A stretch of DNA of 64,000 nt from Polynucleobacter sp. GWA2_45_21 (GCF_001830325.1 NZ_MHZG01000003.1:1-64000); one strand, 5' to 3'. Shown: positions 9,703 through 18,915, counted from the stretch's first letter. The notes: a model not told the origin generated them from the letters alone. Numbers and translations: made by a program.

Positions 9703-10521
9703 ATGAAAAAAATAGCATCCAATTTTCTTGTTGTTTCGAGTTATGCAAATGATCTTAGTTGGATTGAAGGCAAAACATCCAACTATCTTATCTATGAGCG
9801 CGGTGAGGTTAATTACGCTTTATTATCTGGCGTTCATCAAGAAAAAATTGTATCCAGCCCTAACTTAGGGTACAACTTATATGATTACTTCACATTTATT
9901 GTTGATCACTACGATTGTTTGCCGGACTGTACCTTTTTTTTAAAGGGAAATATATTTCCGCGCCATATTTCTGAAGAGTATTTTGATAGGATTGCAAACA
10001 ATAAATTCTTTACGCCAATAATTGAAACTACAAGGCACAATCCAGTTTGGCCTGTAAGTGGTTTTTTATCCGACACATCTTATGTAGAAATTAACAATAG
10101 CTGGTATCTCGGATCCCATCCTGTGAAATTCTTCCATAGCCTCGATGATTTCCTAAATTTTTGTTTTGTTAGCCCAGTTATTCCTAGGTATGTGGAATTT
10201 GCGCCTGGAGCCAATTACATTGTTCCGAGAGAAAACATCTTGAAGTTTCCCAAGCAATTCTATAAAAATTTACGCTATTTAATTTCTTATACAGCATTAC
10301 CCGGTGAGGCTCACATACTGGAGAGGGCTTTACAAACTATATGGACTTGTAATTATCAAGCGTCCGATAGGATGCTGGGAAATCTTGATGATTTAGCGTC
10401 TTTACCTGTTTTGCCCTGTCGGCCTCATAATTGGAAAACTCGATTAAGTTCGTGGGGTCTCTTTTTAAAAATGCCGAATTTAATGACTAGACTAGTCCAA
10501 AAATTAAGAGCATTTATTTAA
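9703..10521 (+). CDS. DUF3431-like putative glycosyltransferase
   Basis: The sequence has the layout I associate with DUF3431 proteins: VVSSYANDLSWIEG near the start, a YLIYERGEVNY strand, GYNLYDYFTFIVDHYDCLPD near residue 65, then FFLKGN, and a later FAPGANYIVPRENIL with GEAHILERALQTIW near 205. Family members are usually eukaryotic or found in bacterial sugar clusters and are thought to be glycosyltransferases; activity is not established. It has a good GGAG ribosome site just upstream and lies among glycosyltransferases, which supports that reading. Confidence 0.65.
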   Translation: MKKIASNFLVVSSYANDLSWIEGKTSNYLIYERGEVNYALLSGVHQEKIVSSPNLGYNLYDYFTFIVDHYDCLPDCTFFLKGNIFPRHISEEYFDRIANNKFFTPIIETTRHNPVWPVSGFLSDTSYVEINNSWYLGSHPVKFFHSLDDFLNFCFVSPVIPRYVEFAPGANYIVPRENILKFPKQFYKNLRYLISYTALPGEAHILERALQTIWTCNYQASDRMLGNLDDLASLPVLPCRPHNWKTRLSSWGLFLKMPNLMTRLVQKLRAFI

Positions 10522-10595
10522 AAGCATGACTTTATTGGCGTAAGAGTAAAATTTGGCTATTGTAAGTTTTAATCTTTTTTTTCATAGGCGCTGCA

Positions 10596-11423
10596 TTGTT
10601 TAAAAGACCTGAGAATACTTATGCTGTAAGTAGTGATGCTATAGAGCGGATTCTTGAGGATGATGCTAGCCCCCTCAACCATATTGCGCGCCTTATTCCG
10701 GAGGGTGCTAGCGTATTAGATATTGGTGCTGGAAATGGACTGTTAGCGCAGGTCATTAAAAAAAGTAATAAATTAGTGCACATTGATGGCATTGAGCCAA
10801 ATGAGTTTGCTGCTAGTTTGGCTAGACCGCACTATAGGTCAATTTTTGTTGGATTCTCTTCTGAGTATTTGGATGTAATACATCAGAGTCGTTACGATTA
10901 TGTTGTATTGGCTGATGTGGTTGAGCATACCGTAGACCCAGTAGAATTTTTGACTGAAATATGTGATCACTTACCGACATCTACAAAGCTATTTGTTTCG
11001 TTGCCTAATATTGCATTTGGGGGTCAGCGACTCGCTTTGCTAAACGGAGCATTCACTTATGTCGATTCAGGATTGCTAGAAAAAACCCATTTGCGATTTT
11101 TTACGATTGATAGCGCTAAAGCACTTTTTGCCTCCATTCCTTTGTCATGTGAAAGCATCACCTTTCTCAACAGAAGTTTTTATCGAGCTGAATTCTCAAG
11201 GAATATCTTAAAAGCATCATTTTTTCAGTTACTTAAATTAGCTTTTACACCTAGCGCAAGAGCATATCAATACCTATTTATTTTGCACAAAGACGAAAGG
11301 AAAAATACTGCGCAACACACATTCGGATCCTCTCCTATAAAAATAATATTTGATGCATTTTTTTATAGGCCAACCTTTAAAAAGACTGCTAAGTTTTTTA
11401 TAGATTTTGTCAAGAAAAGGTAA
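10596..11423 (+). CDS. Class I SAM-dependent methyltransferase
   Basis: Methyltransferase with SAM-binding motif VLDIGAGNGLLAQV near residue 41, acidic loop DGIEPNEFA, and DYVVLADVVEHTVDP (motif II) near 106, followed by the FVSLPNIAFGG strand. These fit the UbiE/Methyltransf_23-type fold. Its neighbours are glycosyltransferases, so a sugar or glycan hydroxyl is the likely acceptor. The start is TTG with only a weak upstream GGCG, and an ATG start is not available near the conserved region. 275 residues including a C-terminal extension of unknown role. Confidence 0.75.
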   Translation: MFKRPENTYAVSSDAIERILEDDASPLNHIARLIPEGASVLDIGAGNGLLAQVIKKSNKLVHIDGIEPNEFAASLARPHYRSIFVGFSSEYLDVIHQSRYDYVVLADVVEHTVDPVEFLTEICDHLPTSTKLFVSLPNIAFGGQRLALLNGAFTYVDSGLLEKTHLRFFTIDSAKALFASIPLSCESITFLNRSFYRAEFSRNILKASFFQLLKLAFTPSARAYQYLFILHKDERKNTAQHTFGSSPIKIIFDAFFYRPTFKKTAKFFIDFVKKR

Positions 11424-11446
11424 TAGAGGCGATTGAAAGCTTACAT

Positions 11447-12325
11447 ATGATTGGTGTGCGTCTAGAGGGAGGGTTGGGAAATCAGCTATTTCAATATGCT
11501 GCTGCAAGATCGCTTGCAATAAGGCATGCTACTGAAATTATGATTGATCGCTCTGCGCTTAACAATAAAAGTAAGTCGATCACTGCAAGAGAGTATGAGT
11601 TAAGTGTATTTAATTGCCCGATTGTGACCTCATCGAGAGATTCTTTCCCTTTTTCACGATTGGCGAAACACTTTGGCTGGTTATTTGGTTTACTAACATC
11701 ATGGACTGCATTTGTTGAGAAGGAGCAACAATATGATGCGAATTTTTTGGCTGCTCCAGATAATTCCTATCTAATTGGTTACTGGCAAAGTTATCGATAT
11801 TTTGAAGCAATAAAAGAGACTATACGAAATGACTTCACACCTAAAAATTCTTTGTCACCCAAGAGTTTGGCGATTAAAAAGATAATTGACTTAAGCTCCC
11901 CATCGGTTGCTATACATGTGAGAAGGGGAGATTATGTAAGCTTACCCTCCGCTATTCATTTTCATGGAGCCCTTTCAACAGACTACTATCATCAAGCAAT
12001 TGATATGATGATTAAACAGTTCTCGGATGCTACGTACTTCGTTTTCTCTGATGATATAGACTGGTGTAAAGGCAATCTTGGCCTTGAGAATAAGGTGAAT
12101 TACGTTGATCACAATGGATCGACTGACGCTTGGCAAGACCTTATCTTGATGAGCGCTTGCAAACATCACATTATTGCCAATAGTTCATTCAGTTGGTGGG
12201 GAGCTTGGCTGGGCGGCCAAAATGGACAATTAAGCAATCAATTAGTCATTTATCCAAAGAATTGGTTTAAAGGTGGGGTGATAAATGAAAGAGATCGATT
12301 CCCTTTAAATTGGCAGGGTATATAG
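11447..12325 (+). CDS. Alpha-1,2-fucosyltransferase (GT11)
   Basis: Transfers L-fucose from GDP-fucose. The family motifs are complete: GVRLEGGLGNQLFQYAAARS (residues 3-22), IGYWQSYRYF near 107, HVRRGDYV near 152 and NSSFSWWGAWLG near 246. Length 292 is normal for bacterial WbsJ/FutC-type enzymes. It is the second GT11 domain of the locus, and closer to the canonical form than the fused one at 6.9 kb. It is separated by only four bases from the next glycosyltransferase. The acceptor is probably a galactose-type residue, judged only from the family and the presence of galE. Confidence 0.9.
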   Translation: MIGVRLEGGLGNQLFQYAAARSLAIRHATEIMIDRSALNNKSKSITAREYELSVFNCPIVTSSRDSFPFSRLAKHFGWLFGLLTSWTAFVEKEQQYDANFLAAPDNSYLIGYWQSYRYFEAIKETIRNDFTPKNSLSPKSLAIKKIIDLSSPSVAIHVRRGDYVSLPSAIHFHGALSTDYYHQAIDMMIKQFSDATYFVFSDDIDWCKGNLGLENKVNYVDHNGSTDAWQDLILMSACKHHIIANSSFSWWGAWLGGQNGQLSNQLVIYPKNWFKGGVINERDRFPLNWQGI

Positions 12326-12329
12326 GTTT

Positions 12330-13163
12330 ATGACCATTGCGCATGTCAATTACAAAGTGGCGATTGAAGCTGCGGGATCTCCTAAGATTTCATGGTTGGT
12401 GTGTGCACACCACTCAAATCTGAAGCTAAAAGTAGCTTTGCAGTCTTGTTTAGATCAAACCTTCACTGATTTTGAGTTGATTGTGGTTGCCAATGGGGTG
12501 AGTGCCAGCAAGGTGGTTGCCTCTGTTGCCGAATGGTACGGGTCTGATTCAAGGGTGAAAATTTTTTCTACACCTATATGTCATTTAACTTTCAGTCTTT
12601 CTTTAGGGGTTCATTTTGCGAAAGGTGAATTCATAGCAAGAATGGACGCCGATGATATCGCTTACAGTACTAGATTAGAAAAGCAATACCAATTTTTTAT
12701 AAATCACCCAGACAGCACCGTGCTTGGCTCTGCATTTGACTTGATCGATGAAAATGGATTGGTTCAGAAAACAATTTTTCCGCTAACAGGAGATGAGCAA
12801 ATCAGAAATGCGCTCATTTATAAAAATCCAATCTGTCACCCAACTGCAATGATTCGTAAACAGGCATTAATAGAGGCGGGTGGATACCTAGGCGGATTAC
12901 AAGCAGAGGATTATGATCTTTGGTTGCGTTTGAGCGCTAACCCGAATAATAGATTTGCAAATCTTAAGGACGTGTGCATCGGGTATCGTATTACTGGTGG
13001 GGAGGCTAGAGGCTCTAGATTGTCATACTCTTCTCAAGGCTCTTCTCAGTTTCGGCATTTCTTGATGGGGTATGGCTCAAAATGGCTGATTGCTTCTTTC
13101 ATAACATTTATTAAGATAATGAGACTGTCAGTGAGCAATTTTTTGGGTCGACAAGCTAAATGA
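12330..13163 (+). CDS. Glycosyltransferase family 2
   Basis: Single-domain GT-A transferase. KISWLVCAHHSNLKLKVAL starts the nucleotide-binding fold, FELIVVANG follows, GEFIARMDADDIAY holds the DxD motif near residue 108, and GGLQAEDYDLWLRL near 188 provides the catalytic-base ED segment. It resembles enzymes adding galactose or GlcNAc in O-antigen clusters (WaaE/LgtD-like), but the sugar cannot be told. Its stop overlaps the next gene's ATG by four bases, suggesting coupled translation with the GT4-PGT fusion protein. Confidence 0.88.
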   Translation: MTIAHVNYKVAIEAAGSPKISWLVCAHHSNLKLKVALQSCLDQTFTDFELIVVANGVSASKVVASVAEWYGSDSRVKIFSTPICHLTFSLSLGVHFAKGEFIARMDADDIAYSTRLEKQYQFFINHPDSTVLGSAFDLIDENGLVQKTIFPLTGDEQIRNALIYKNPICHPTAMIRKQALIEAGGYLGGLQAEDYDLWLRLSANPNNRFANLKDVCIGYRITGGEARGSRLSYSSQGSSQFRHFLMGYGSKWLIASFITFIKIMRLSVSNFLGRQAK

Positions 13164-14863
13164 AAGTCATTGCAATTATTTCGCATCAAGCTTTTTCTTT
13201 GCTGAACTTTCGATCTAGTTTGATTAAATTGCTGGTCAAAGAAGGCTATCGAGTTTATGCATTGGCCCCTAATTATGCAGATGCAGATATAGAAACCATA
13301 AAGAGCTTAGGTGCGGAGCCAATACATTATTCGCTGTCGAGAACTGGGATTAATCCCTTTCGGGATATTGTTGATGTTATTAAGCTTGTATTCATCTTGC
13401 GAAAACTAAGGCCAAATGTAAGCTTTGCTTTTGCTATAAAGCCAGTTATATACGGTTCAATAGCTGCATGGATTGCAGGAGTGCATTATCGAATAAGTAT
13501 GATTGAGGGCTTGGGGTATTTTTTTACTGACTCTCAAGATCATTCATCCTTATTTCGTCGAGCCTTAAAGCCGTTTTTAAATGCATTCTATAAATTTGGA
13601 CTTTATTTATCTACAGTCGTTATTTTCTTAAATAAAGATGATATTGAATTATTCGAAAATAAGCAGTTAATAAGTCCAGATAAGATTGTTAATCTTGGAG
13701 GTATTGGTGTTGATTTGCAAGATTGGTCGCCTCAGCCCTTAGTGGAGTGTCCCATCACCTTTCTTTTTGTGGGTAGGCTTTTGAGAGAAAAGGGCATTTA
13801 TGAATTTATTGATGCAATTAAAATAATCCGCAATGATGGACTAGATGCTCGTTTTGTCGTGCTTGGAGGATTAGATAGCAATCCTGGTAGTCTCAATCAA
13901 AGCCAAATAGAGTCTTGGGTTAATGAGGGTTTCATTGAGTGGCCTGGTCATGTAGATGTTAAGGATTGGATGGCAAGAGCCAGCGTTTTTGTATTGCCTT
14001 CGTACCGAGAGGGAGTTCCAAGAAGTACACAAGAAGCGATGGCAATGGGTCGCCCAGTTATTACGACCGATGTTCCTGGATGTAGGGATACTGTAATTGA
14101 TGGGCTGAATGGTTATTTAATTCCACCTTTTGATCCTCATGTGCTTGCAAAAGCATTTAAAAAGTTTATTCATGATCCTGCATCGATACATGCTATGGGT
14201 GCTCAAAGTCGATGCATTGCAGAACGAGAGTTTGATGTTGAAAAAAAAGATCGTCGCATCTTAGAATTGATTGAAAGAAATCATCAGCCACTAAGTCTCA
14301 TAAAAAGGGTCTTTGATGTTGTTTTAGCCCTATTGTGTATTTTTGTTTTTATAGTGCCTATCGCATTGATTTGGATCATTATTCCTCAATTATCAAAGGG
14401 CCCTGCTCTGTATTGGTCTCCAAGGGTTGGAAGGAATGGGGCGATATTTTCTATGCCCAAATTTCGGTCTATGAAAATGAATACACCAGTCGTTGGTAGC
14501 GATATATTGGCGGCTCAAGCAGAAAATTATTTGATTCCTGGCGGCTCTATTCTTCGACGTAGCAGTCTTGATGAGCTTCCTCAGTTATGGAGTATTTTGA
14601 TTGGGGATATGAGCTTTGTTGGTCCAAGGCCCGCACTATTTAATCAGGATGATCTCATACGAGAAAGGGTTGCACTTGGGATTGATTCATTAAGACCGGG
14701 TCTGACTGGGTGGGCTCAGGTTAATGGTCGCGATGAGATATCACTTGCTCAGAAAATACAGTTCGATGCAGAATACTTAGAGCGACAGTCCTTCGGTTTT
14801 GATCTCTACATACTGTGGCTTACCTTTTTAAAGGTAGTTCGTAGTGAGGGTGTCTCTCATTAA
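13160..14863 (+). CDS. GT4 glycosyltransferase fused to PglC/WcaJ-type phosphoglycosyl transferase
   Basis: Residues 1-375 form a GT-B, family 4 transferase: GINPFRD, FLFVGRLLREKGIYEF near 205 and REGVPRSTQEAMAMGRPVI near 285 (the E-x7-E motif). Residues 380-567 form a monotopic phosphoglycosyl transferase: a hydrophobic re-entrant helix near 385-415, MPKFRSMKMNT, RRSSLDELPQLWSI, DMSFVGPRP and LRPGLTGWAQVNGRD. That domain moves a sugar-phosphate onto undecaprenyl phosphate, so this protein could start the glycan and add the second sugar. The neighbouring WbpM/PglF-type dehydratase suggests a UDP-diNAcBac- or QuiNAc-like first sugar. Confidence 0.9.
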   Translation: MKVIAIISHQAFSLLNFRSSLIKLLVKEGYRVYALAPNYADADIETIKSLGAEPIHYSLSRTGINPFRDIVDVIKLVFILRKLRPNVSFAFAIKPVIYGSIAAWIAGVHYRISMIEGLGYFFTDSQDHSSLFRRALKPFLNAFYKFGLYLSTVVIFLNKDDIELFENKQLISPDKIVNLGGIGVDLQDWSPQPLVECPITFLFVGRLLREKGIYEFIDAIKIIRNDGLDARFVVLGGLDSNPGSLNQSQIESWVNEGFIEWPGHVDVKDWMARASVFVLPSYREGVPRSTQEAMAMGRPVITTDVPGCRDTVIDGLNGYLIPPFDPHVLAKAFKKFIHDPASIHAMGAQSRCIAEREFDVEKKDRRILELIERNHQPLSLIKRVFDVVLALLCIFVFIVPIALIWIIIPQLSKGPALYWSPRVGRNGAIFSMPKFRSMKMNTPVVGSDILAAQAENYLIPGGSILRRSSLDELPQLWSILIGDMSFVGPRPALFNQDDLIRERVALGIDSLRPGLTGWAQVNGRDEISLAQKIQFDAEYLERQSFGFDLYILWLTFLKVVRSEGVSH

Positions 14864-14885
14864 CTATGACTGATTAGGAATACTT

Positions 14886-16790
14886 GTGCTTTTGCCCCAG
14901 TTAGTAATGCCAGTCTTAAGGCTGCCCAGAATTGCAAAGCGATTTATCGTTTTGATTTTGGATATTAGTTTTTGTATTTTGGCGGTGTGGCTTGCTTACT
15001 ACCTACGCCTTGGGCAATGGGTTGCTTTATCTGGAGACCCAGCCTTGGCGGTGTATGTATCACTGGCGCTTGCACTCCCCATATTTATTGCGTTTGGTTT
15101 ATATCGCGCTATTTTTCGCTATTCAGGATGGCCTGCCTTAATGACAGTCGCTAAGGCTTGTGCAGCGTATGGCTTCATCTATGCTGCATTAATAACCACG
15201 TTTGGATTTTCTGGTATTCCGAGAACAATTGGCATTATCCAGCCAATTTTGTTATTGCTATTGGTGGGTGCTTCACGAGCGTTTGCTAGCTACTGGCTTG
15301 GTAGCTCTTATCGCCAACAATTGAAATTAGGAGCGGTCCCAAGGGTGTTAATTTATGGAGCTGGCTCAACTGGACGTCAACTTGCTGCTGCATTACGCAA
15401 TAGTCATCAAATGCGCGTTGTGGGATTTTTAGATGATGATGCAGTCTTGTGGGGCCAATCTCTAAACGGGTTAACTATCTATAAGCCATCAGAGTTACCA
15501 AATTTAGTTTCGTCGCTGTCGATTAGTGATGTTCTATTGGCGTTGCCATCCATTAAACGCCAGCGTCGTAATGAAATTCTTACTTCGATTGCCAAGTCAA
15601 AAGTGTCGGTTAGAACACTTCCTAGTGTCACAGATCTGGCCAGGGGTAAGGTGACAGCATCTGACATTCGAGAGTTGGATATTGAAGATTTATTGGGGCG
15701 CGATCCAGTCAATCCAGACCCTCATTTGCTGAAGGAAAATATATATCAGCAGGTTGTCTTGGTGACCGGGGCTGGTGGCTCAATTGGTAGTGAGCTGTGC
15801 CGACAAATATTAGCACAATACCCTTGCAAGCTTGTTCTTGTTGATCAGAGTGAGTATGCCCTTTATAGAATTGAGCAAGAGCTCCAAAAAAGCGCAGAAG
15901 AATTAGTGTTTGAGGGTGCAGTTACTGTCACCATCGTTCCAATCTTGGCATCCGTTCGCAATGAGCAGCTAATGCGCAAAGTTGTAGAGCAATATAAGCC
16001 TACGATTATTTTTCATGCTGCAGCTTATAAGCATGTGCCTTTGGTTGAGGCGAATTTTGCAGAAGGAATACTCAATAATGCATTTGGAACTCTGGCCATT
16101 GCAACGGTTGCAGCGCAATTGGGTGTACCACGTTTTATTCTCATTAGCACCGATAAAGCAGTTCGACCCACCAATATTATGGGTGCCAGCAAAAGGCTTG
16201 CGGAAATGGTGCTTCAAGCGTTAGCTGCAGATGAGACCCTAGGGAAAAATACGATCTTTTCTATGGTCCGTTTTGGAAATGTGCTTGACTCATCTGGCTC
16301 AGTGGTACCGCTTTTTCGAAGGCAGATTGCTGATGGCGGACCAATTACCCTCACTCACCCTGAAGTCACCAGATACTTCATGACCATTCCAGAAGCAGCT
16401 CAATTGGTAATTCAAGCTGGAGCAATGGCAAACGGAGGAGATGTCTATGTATTAGATATGGGCGAACCTGTGAAAATTGCCGATCTTGCTCGACACATGG
16501 TTGAGCTCTCGGGTTTAGAGGTGAGGGATATAGAAAATCCAGAAGGTGACATTGAGATTGAAATCACGGGACTTCGCCCTGGAGAAAAGCTATATGAAGA
16601 GCTTTTGATTGGGGATAATCCCCAGCCTACTAGTCATCCTAGGATATTGAAGGCTCATGAAGATTTTCTCTCCTTAAGTGATTTAGAGCCATTATTGGCC
16701 GAATTAACGAGTTCCCTAACGCTAAATTCCATAAATGCGATTCAAGTAAAGCTAAAAGCTATCGTTAGCGGCTATCAACCTCATATATAG
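14886..16790 (+). CDS. UDP-N-acetylglucosamine 4,6-dehydratase, WbpM/PglF/CapD type
   Basis: Large membrane-bound nucleotide-sugar dehydratase. Four hydrophobic helices occupy about residues 18-130, a first Rossmann domain has GAGSTGRQLAAAL near 155, and the catalytic SDR domain has VTGAGGSIGSEL near 291. STDKAVRPTNIMGASKR near 420 shows the Ser-Met-Lys catalytic triad typical of this family, where Met replaces Tyr. Full family length (634). It makes a UDP-4-keto-6-deoxy-HexNAc, a precursor for QuiNAc, FucNAc or bacillosamine. No aminotransferase is adjacent, favouring a non-amino C-4 product. The start is GTG. Confidence 0.93.
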   Translation: MLLPQLVMPVLRLPRIAKRFIVLILDISFCILAVWLAYYLRLGQWVALSGDPALAVYVSLALALPIFIAFGLYRAIFRYSGWPALMTVAKACAAYGFIYAALITTFGFSGIPRTIGIIQPILLLLLVGASRAFASYWLGSSYRQQLKLGAVPRVLIYGAGSTGRQLAAALRNSHQMRVVGFLDDDAVLWGQSLNGLTIYKPSELPNLVSSLSISDVLLALPSIKRQRRNEILTSIAKSKVSVRTLPSVTDLARGKVTASDIRELDIEDLLGRDPVNPDPHLLKENIYQQVVLVTGAGGSIGSELCRQILAQYPCKLVLVDQSEYALYRIEQELQKSAEELVFEGAVTVTIVPILASVRNEQLMRKVVEQYKPTIIFHAAAYKHVPLVEANFAEGILNNAFGTLAIATVAAQLGVPRFILISTDKAVRPTNIMGASKRLAEMVLQALAADETLGKNTIFSMVRFGNVLDSSGSVVPLFRRQIADGGPITLTHPEVTRYFMTIPEAAQLVIQAGAMANGGDVYVLDMGEPVKIADLARHMVELSGLEVRDIENPEGDIEIEITGLRPGEKLYEELLIGDNPQPTSHPRILKAHEDFLSLSDLEPLLAELTSSLTLNSINAIQVKLKAIVSGYQPHI

Positions 16791-16975
16791 GCATTTTTGA
16801 TAAACGGTATTAGCATCCCTGTTCTCTAAATTAGAGGGAATTAGAGCGAATTTGTCCGAATAAGCCCTAAATTACCCCCCTATCGTTATAATTGGTATAT
16901 ATAAATAGGGTTAGGTCTCTTGGGAGTGGTTTTGTTGTCAATAAATTGGTCAAAATTGGGTAGAAATTGTCACAA
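16791..16975 (+). promoter_or_regulatory. Intergenic region with candidate promoter
   Basis: A perfect TATAAT occurs at 16887-16892, but no good -35 box lies 16-18 bases upstream, so any promoter would be weak or activator-dependent. Upstream, a 13-base palindrome CTCTAAATTAGAG (16824-16836) is a possible operator. The gap divides the first run of glycosyltransferases from the sugar-modification block and is the largest + strand gap before 27.5 kb. Confidence 0.35.
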
Positions 16976-17944
16976 ATGACTGATTTAATTGAGAAAAATC
17001 CTATTTTGAGTCCTGTTTCTGATGCTTCCTTAGTGGCTATATTGCTATGCACTTATAACGGAGCACGGTTTTTGGCTGAGCAGCTCGATTCTTTAGAAAG
17101 TCAGACCCATCAAAATTGGGTTGTGTTTGCCAGTGATGATGGCTCTACCGACCAAACCTTAGAAATATTGCAGCAATATCAGGCCAAGTGGCCTTCTGGA
17201 AAATTAACCATTCGCAGTGGCCCAAAAAAAGGGTTTTGTCAGAACTTTCTTTCTCTTGCGTGCGACCCAGAAATTAAGGCCGACTACTACGCATTTTGCG
17301 ATCAGGATGATGTGTGGTTGCCAGCTAAATTAGAAGTTGCGCTTGCAAGTATCATTGCCAATCAAGATGTAAATGTGCCTTATGTATATTGCGGGAGAAC
17401 GGCTTACGTGGATGAGGGGCTTAATAAAGTTGGCTTATCGCCTCTTTTTTCCTTTCCGCCAACTTTTCGTAACGCCTTGATTCAGAGTATCGCAGGTGGA
17501 AACACGATGGTATTTAATCCTATTGCCAAGAAGCTTCTAGAAGCGGTAGGGGTGGTAAATCACCCTTCCCATGATTGGCTACTTTACCAATTGTCGACCG
17601 CTGTAGGGGGCATTATTTTTTATGACCCAGTGCCGCAAGTGCTGTATCGTCAGCATAAAAACGCACTAGTAGGGGGTAATAATTCCTTTTTCGCCCGATT
17701 AAAGCGGATGAGAATGGTTTTTGGTGGTCAATTTCGCAAATGGAGTGACATGAATATTGATGTTTTAATGCACGCAAGACCATTTTTGACCCATGGAAGT
17801 AAAGAAACTTTAGATCTATTTCGCAAAATGCGTCAGGCGGATTTAAAGGATCGATTTCGGCTGTTAGAGGTTGCTGGGTTGTATCGACAAACATGGCGTG
17901 GAACGGTAAGTCTGATGATTGCTGCATTATTTCGGAAGATATAA
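16976..17944 (+). CDS. Glycosyltransferase family 2 (rhamnosyltransferase-like)
   Basis: GT-A transferase with AILLCTYNGARFLAEQL, ASDDGSTDQTLEIL, and FCDQDDVWLP (DxD motif), then HDWLLYQL in the place of the catalytic base. The pattern CTYNG..FLxEQLdSL with CDQDDvW is common in O-antigen rhamnosyltransferases such as RfbN/RfbF-type enzymes. No dTDP-rhamnose genes are seen in the window, so the donor could be another deoxysugar or come from genes elsewhere. ATG is chosen; an in-frame TTG lies 9 bases upstream. Confidence 0.82.
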   Translation: MTDLIEKNPILSPVSDASLVAILLCTYNGARFLAEQLDSLESQTHQNWVVFASDDGSTDQTLEILQQYQAKWPSGKLTIRSGPKKGFCQNFLSLACDPEIKADYYAFCDQDDVWLPAKLEVALASIIANQDVNVPYVYCGRTAYVDEGLNKVGLSPLFSFPPTFRNALIQSIAGGNTMVFNPIAKKLLEAVGVVNHPSHDWLLYQLSTAVGGIIFYDPVPQVLYRQHKNALVGGNNSFFARLKRMRMVFGGQFRKWSDMNIDVLMHARPFLTHGSKETLDLFRKMRQADLKDRFRLLEVAGLYRQTWRGTVSLMIAALFRKI

Positions 17945-17973
17945 TCAAATAATCAAATAATCAAATAATCAAC
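17943..17973 (+). repeat. 8-bp tandem repeat directly before a start codon
   Basis: The unit AATCAAAT is present three times in tandem plus a seventh-base partial copy (AATCAAC), ending at the base before the ATG of the next gene. It occupies the ribosome-binding region, where no Shine-Dalgarno sequence is visible. Copy-number change by slippage would alter spacing upstream of the start. Confidence 0.85.
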
Positions 17974-18915
17974 ATGAAAATATTAGTTACTGGAAGTTGT
18001 GGATATAAAGGCCATGTATTAGTGCCAAAATTGTTGGCCAAAGGTCATCAGGTTGTTGCATTGGATACCCAATGGTTTGGAAGTTACCATCAACCACATG
18101 CAAATTTAAGTTGCATTAAAGGGGATGTGCGTAATATTGAAAGTATTCCGTTTGATGGAGTTGATGCAATCATTCATCTTTCTTCGATTGCTAATGATCC
18201 GTGTGGCGATTTGAATCCAAAGCTAACTTGGGAGGTAAGTGCGCTTGCTACCATGCAATTAGCTGATCAGGCTAAGCGTAGAGGCATTAAGCATTTTATT
18301 TACGCATCATCTGGAAGCGTCTATGGGGTTAAAGAAGAGGATCAGGTAACTGAAGACTTAGAATTAAAACCAATTTCTGAGTACAACAAAACTAAAATGG
18401 TTTCCGAGCGCGTCTTATTGAGCTATGCCGAGGATATGGTGGTTCAAATTGTTCGACCAGCCACAGTGTGCGGCCTATCTCCACGGATGCGTCTTGATGT
18501 TTCAGTAAATCTTTTGACAATGCAGGCATTATCAAAAAATAAAATAACGGTTTTTGGCGGTGATCAAACGCGCCCTAATATTCATATTGATGATATTGCT
18601 GACTTGTATGTATTCCTGTTGGATAATCCACGTGTGACGGGAGTATTTAATGCAGGCTTTGAAAATATTTCAATCTTAGACATTGCTAGGACAGTTACCA
18701 AATACATTCCAGTAGAAATTGTTGTAACCGAGTCTAATGATCCACGCTCATATCGCGTGAATTCCGATAAGTTGCTAGCCACCGGTTTTAGACCTAAGAA
18801 ATCCGTTGAGCATGCGGTTCGAGAAATTATTGATGCTTATCAAAAGGGCGAATTAAAAGATGAAGATCGTTTTTATAATCTAAGGTGGATGGAAAAAGCC
18901 AACTTAGCTTTGTAA
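17974..18915 (+). CDS. NAD-dependent sugar epimerase/dehydratase family protein
   Basis: Extended SDR acting on a nucleotide-sugar or sugar. Features are TGSCGYKGHVL (residues 6-16), DVRNIESIPFDGVDAIIHL, YASSGSVYG near 110 and YNKTK (Tyr-x3-Lys) near 137; RPNIHIDDIADLY near 200 is typical of the family. The SSGSVYG form, lacking the Thr-Asp-Glu of 4,6-dehydratases, fits an epimerase or reductase better. It resembles the protein at 39.8 kb (shared IANDP/VSNDP and SxRMRLD/SDRLRLD patches). It begins the sugar-modification block; the substrate is unknown. Confidence 0.75.
   Translation: MKILVTGSCGYKGHVLVPKLLAKGHQVVALDTQWFGSYHQPHANLSCIKGDVRNIESIPFDGVDAIIHLSSIANDPCGDLNPKLTWEVSALATMQLADQAKRRGIKHFIYASSGSVYGVKEEDQVTEDLELKPISEYNKTKMVSERVLLSYAEDMVVQIVRPATVCGLSPRMRLDVSVNLLTMQALSKNKITVFGGDQTRPNIHIDDIADLYVFLLDNPRVTGVFNAGFENISILDIARTVTKYIPVEIVVTESNDPRSYRVNSDKLLATGFRPKKSVEHAVREIIDAYQKGELKDEDRFYNLRWMEKANLAL

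Noticed and set aside
17613..17948. 111-codon minus-strand frame in the GT2 gene
   Set aside because: Shadow frame without ribosome site or recognisable motifs.
17943..17973. CRISPR-like repeat
   Set aside because: Units are 8 bp in direct tandem without spacers, so it is a simple sequence repeat.
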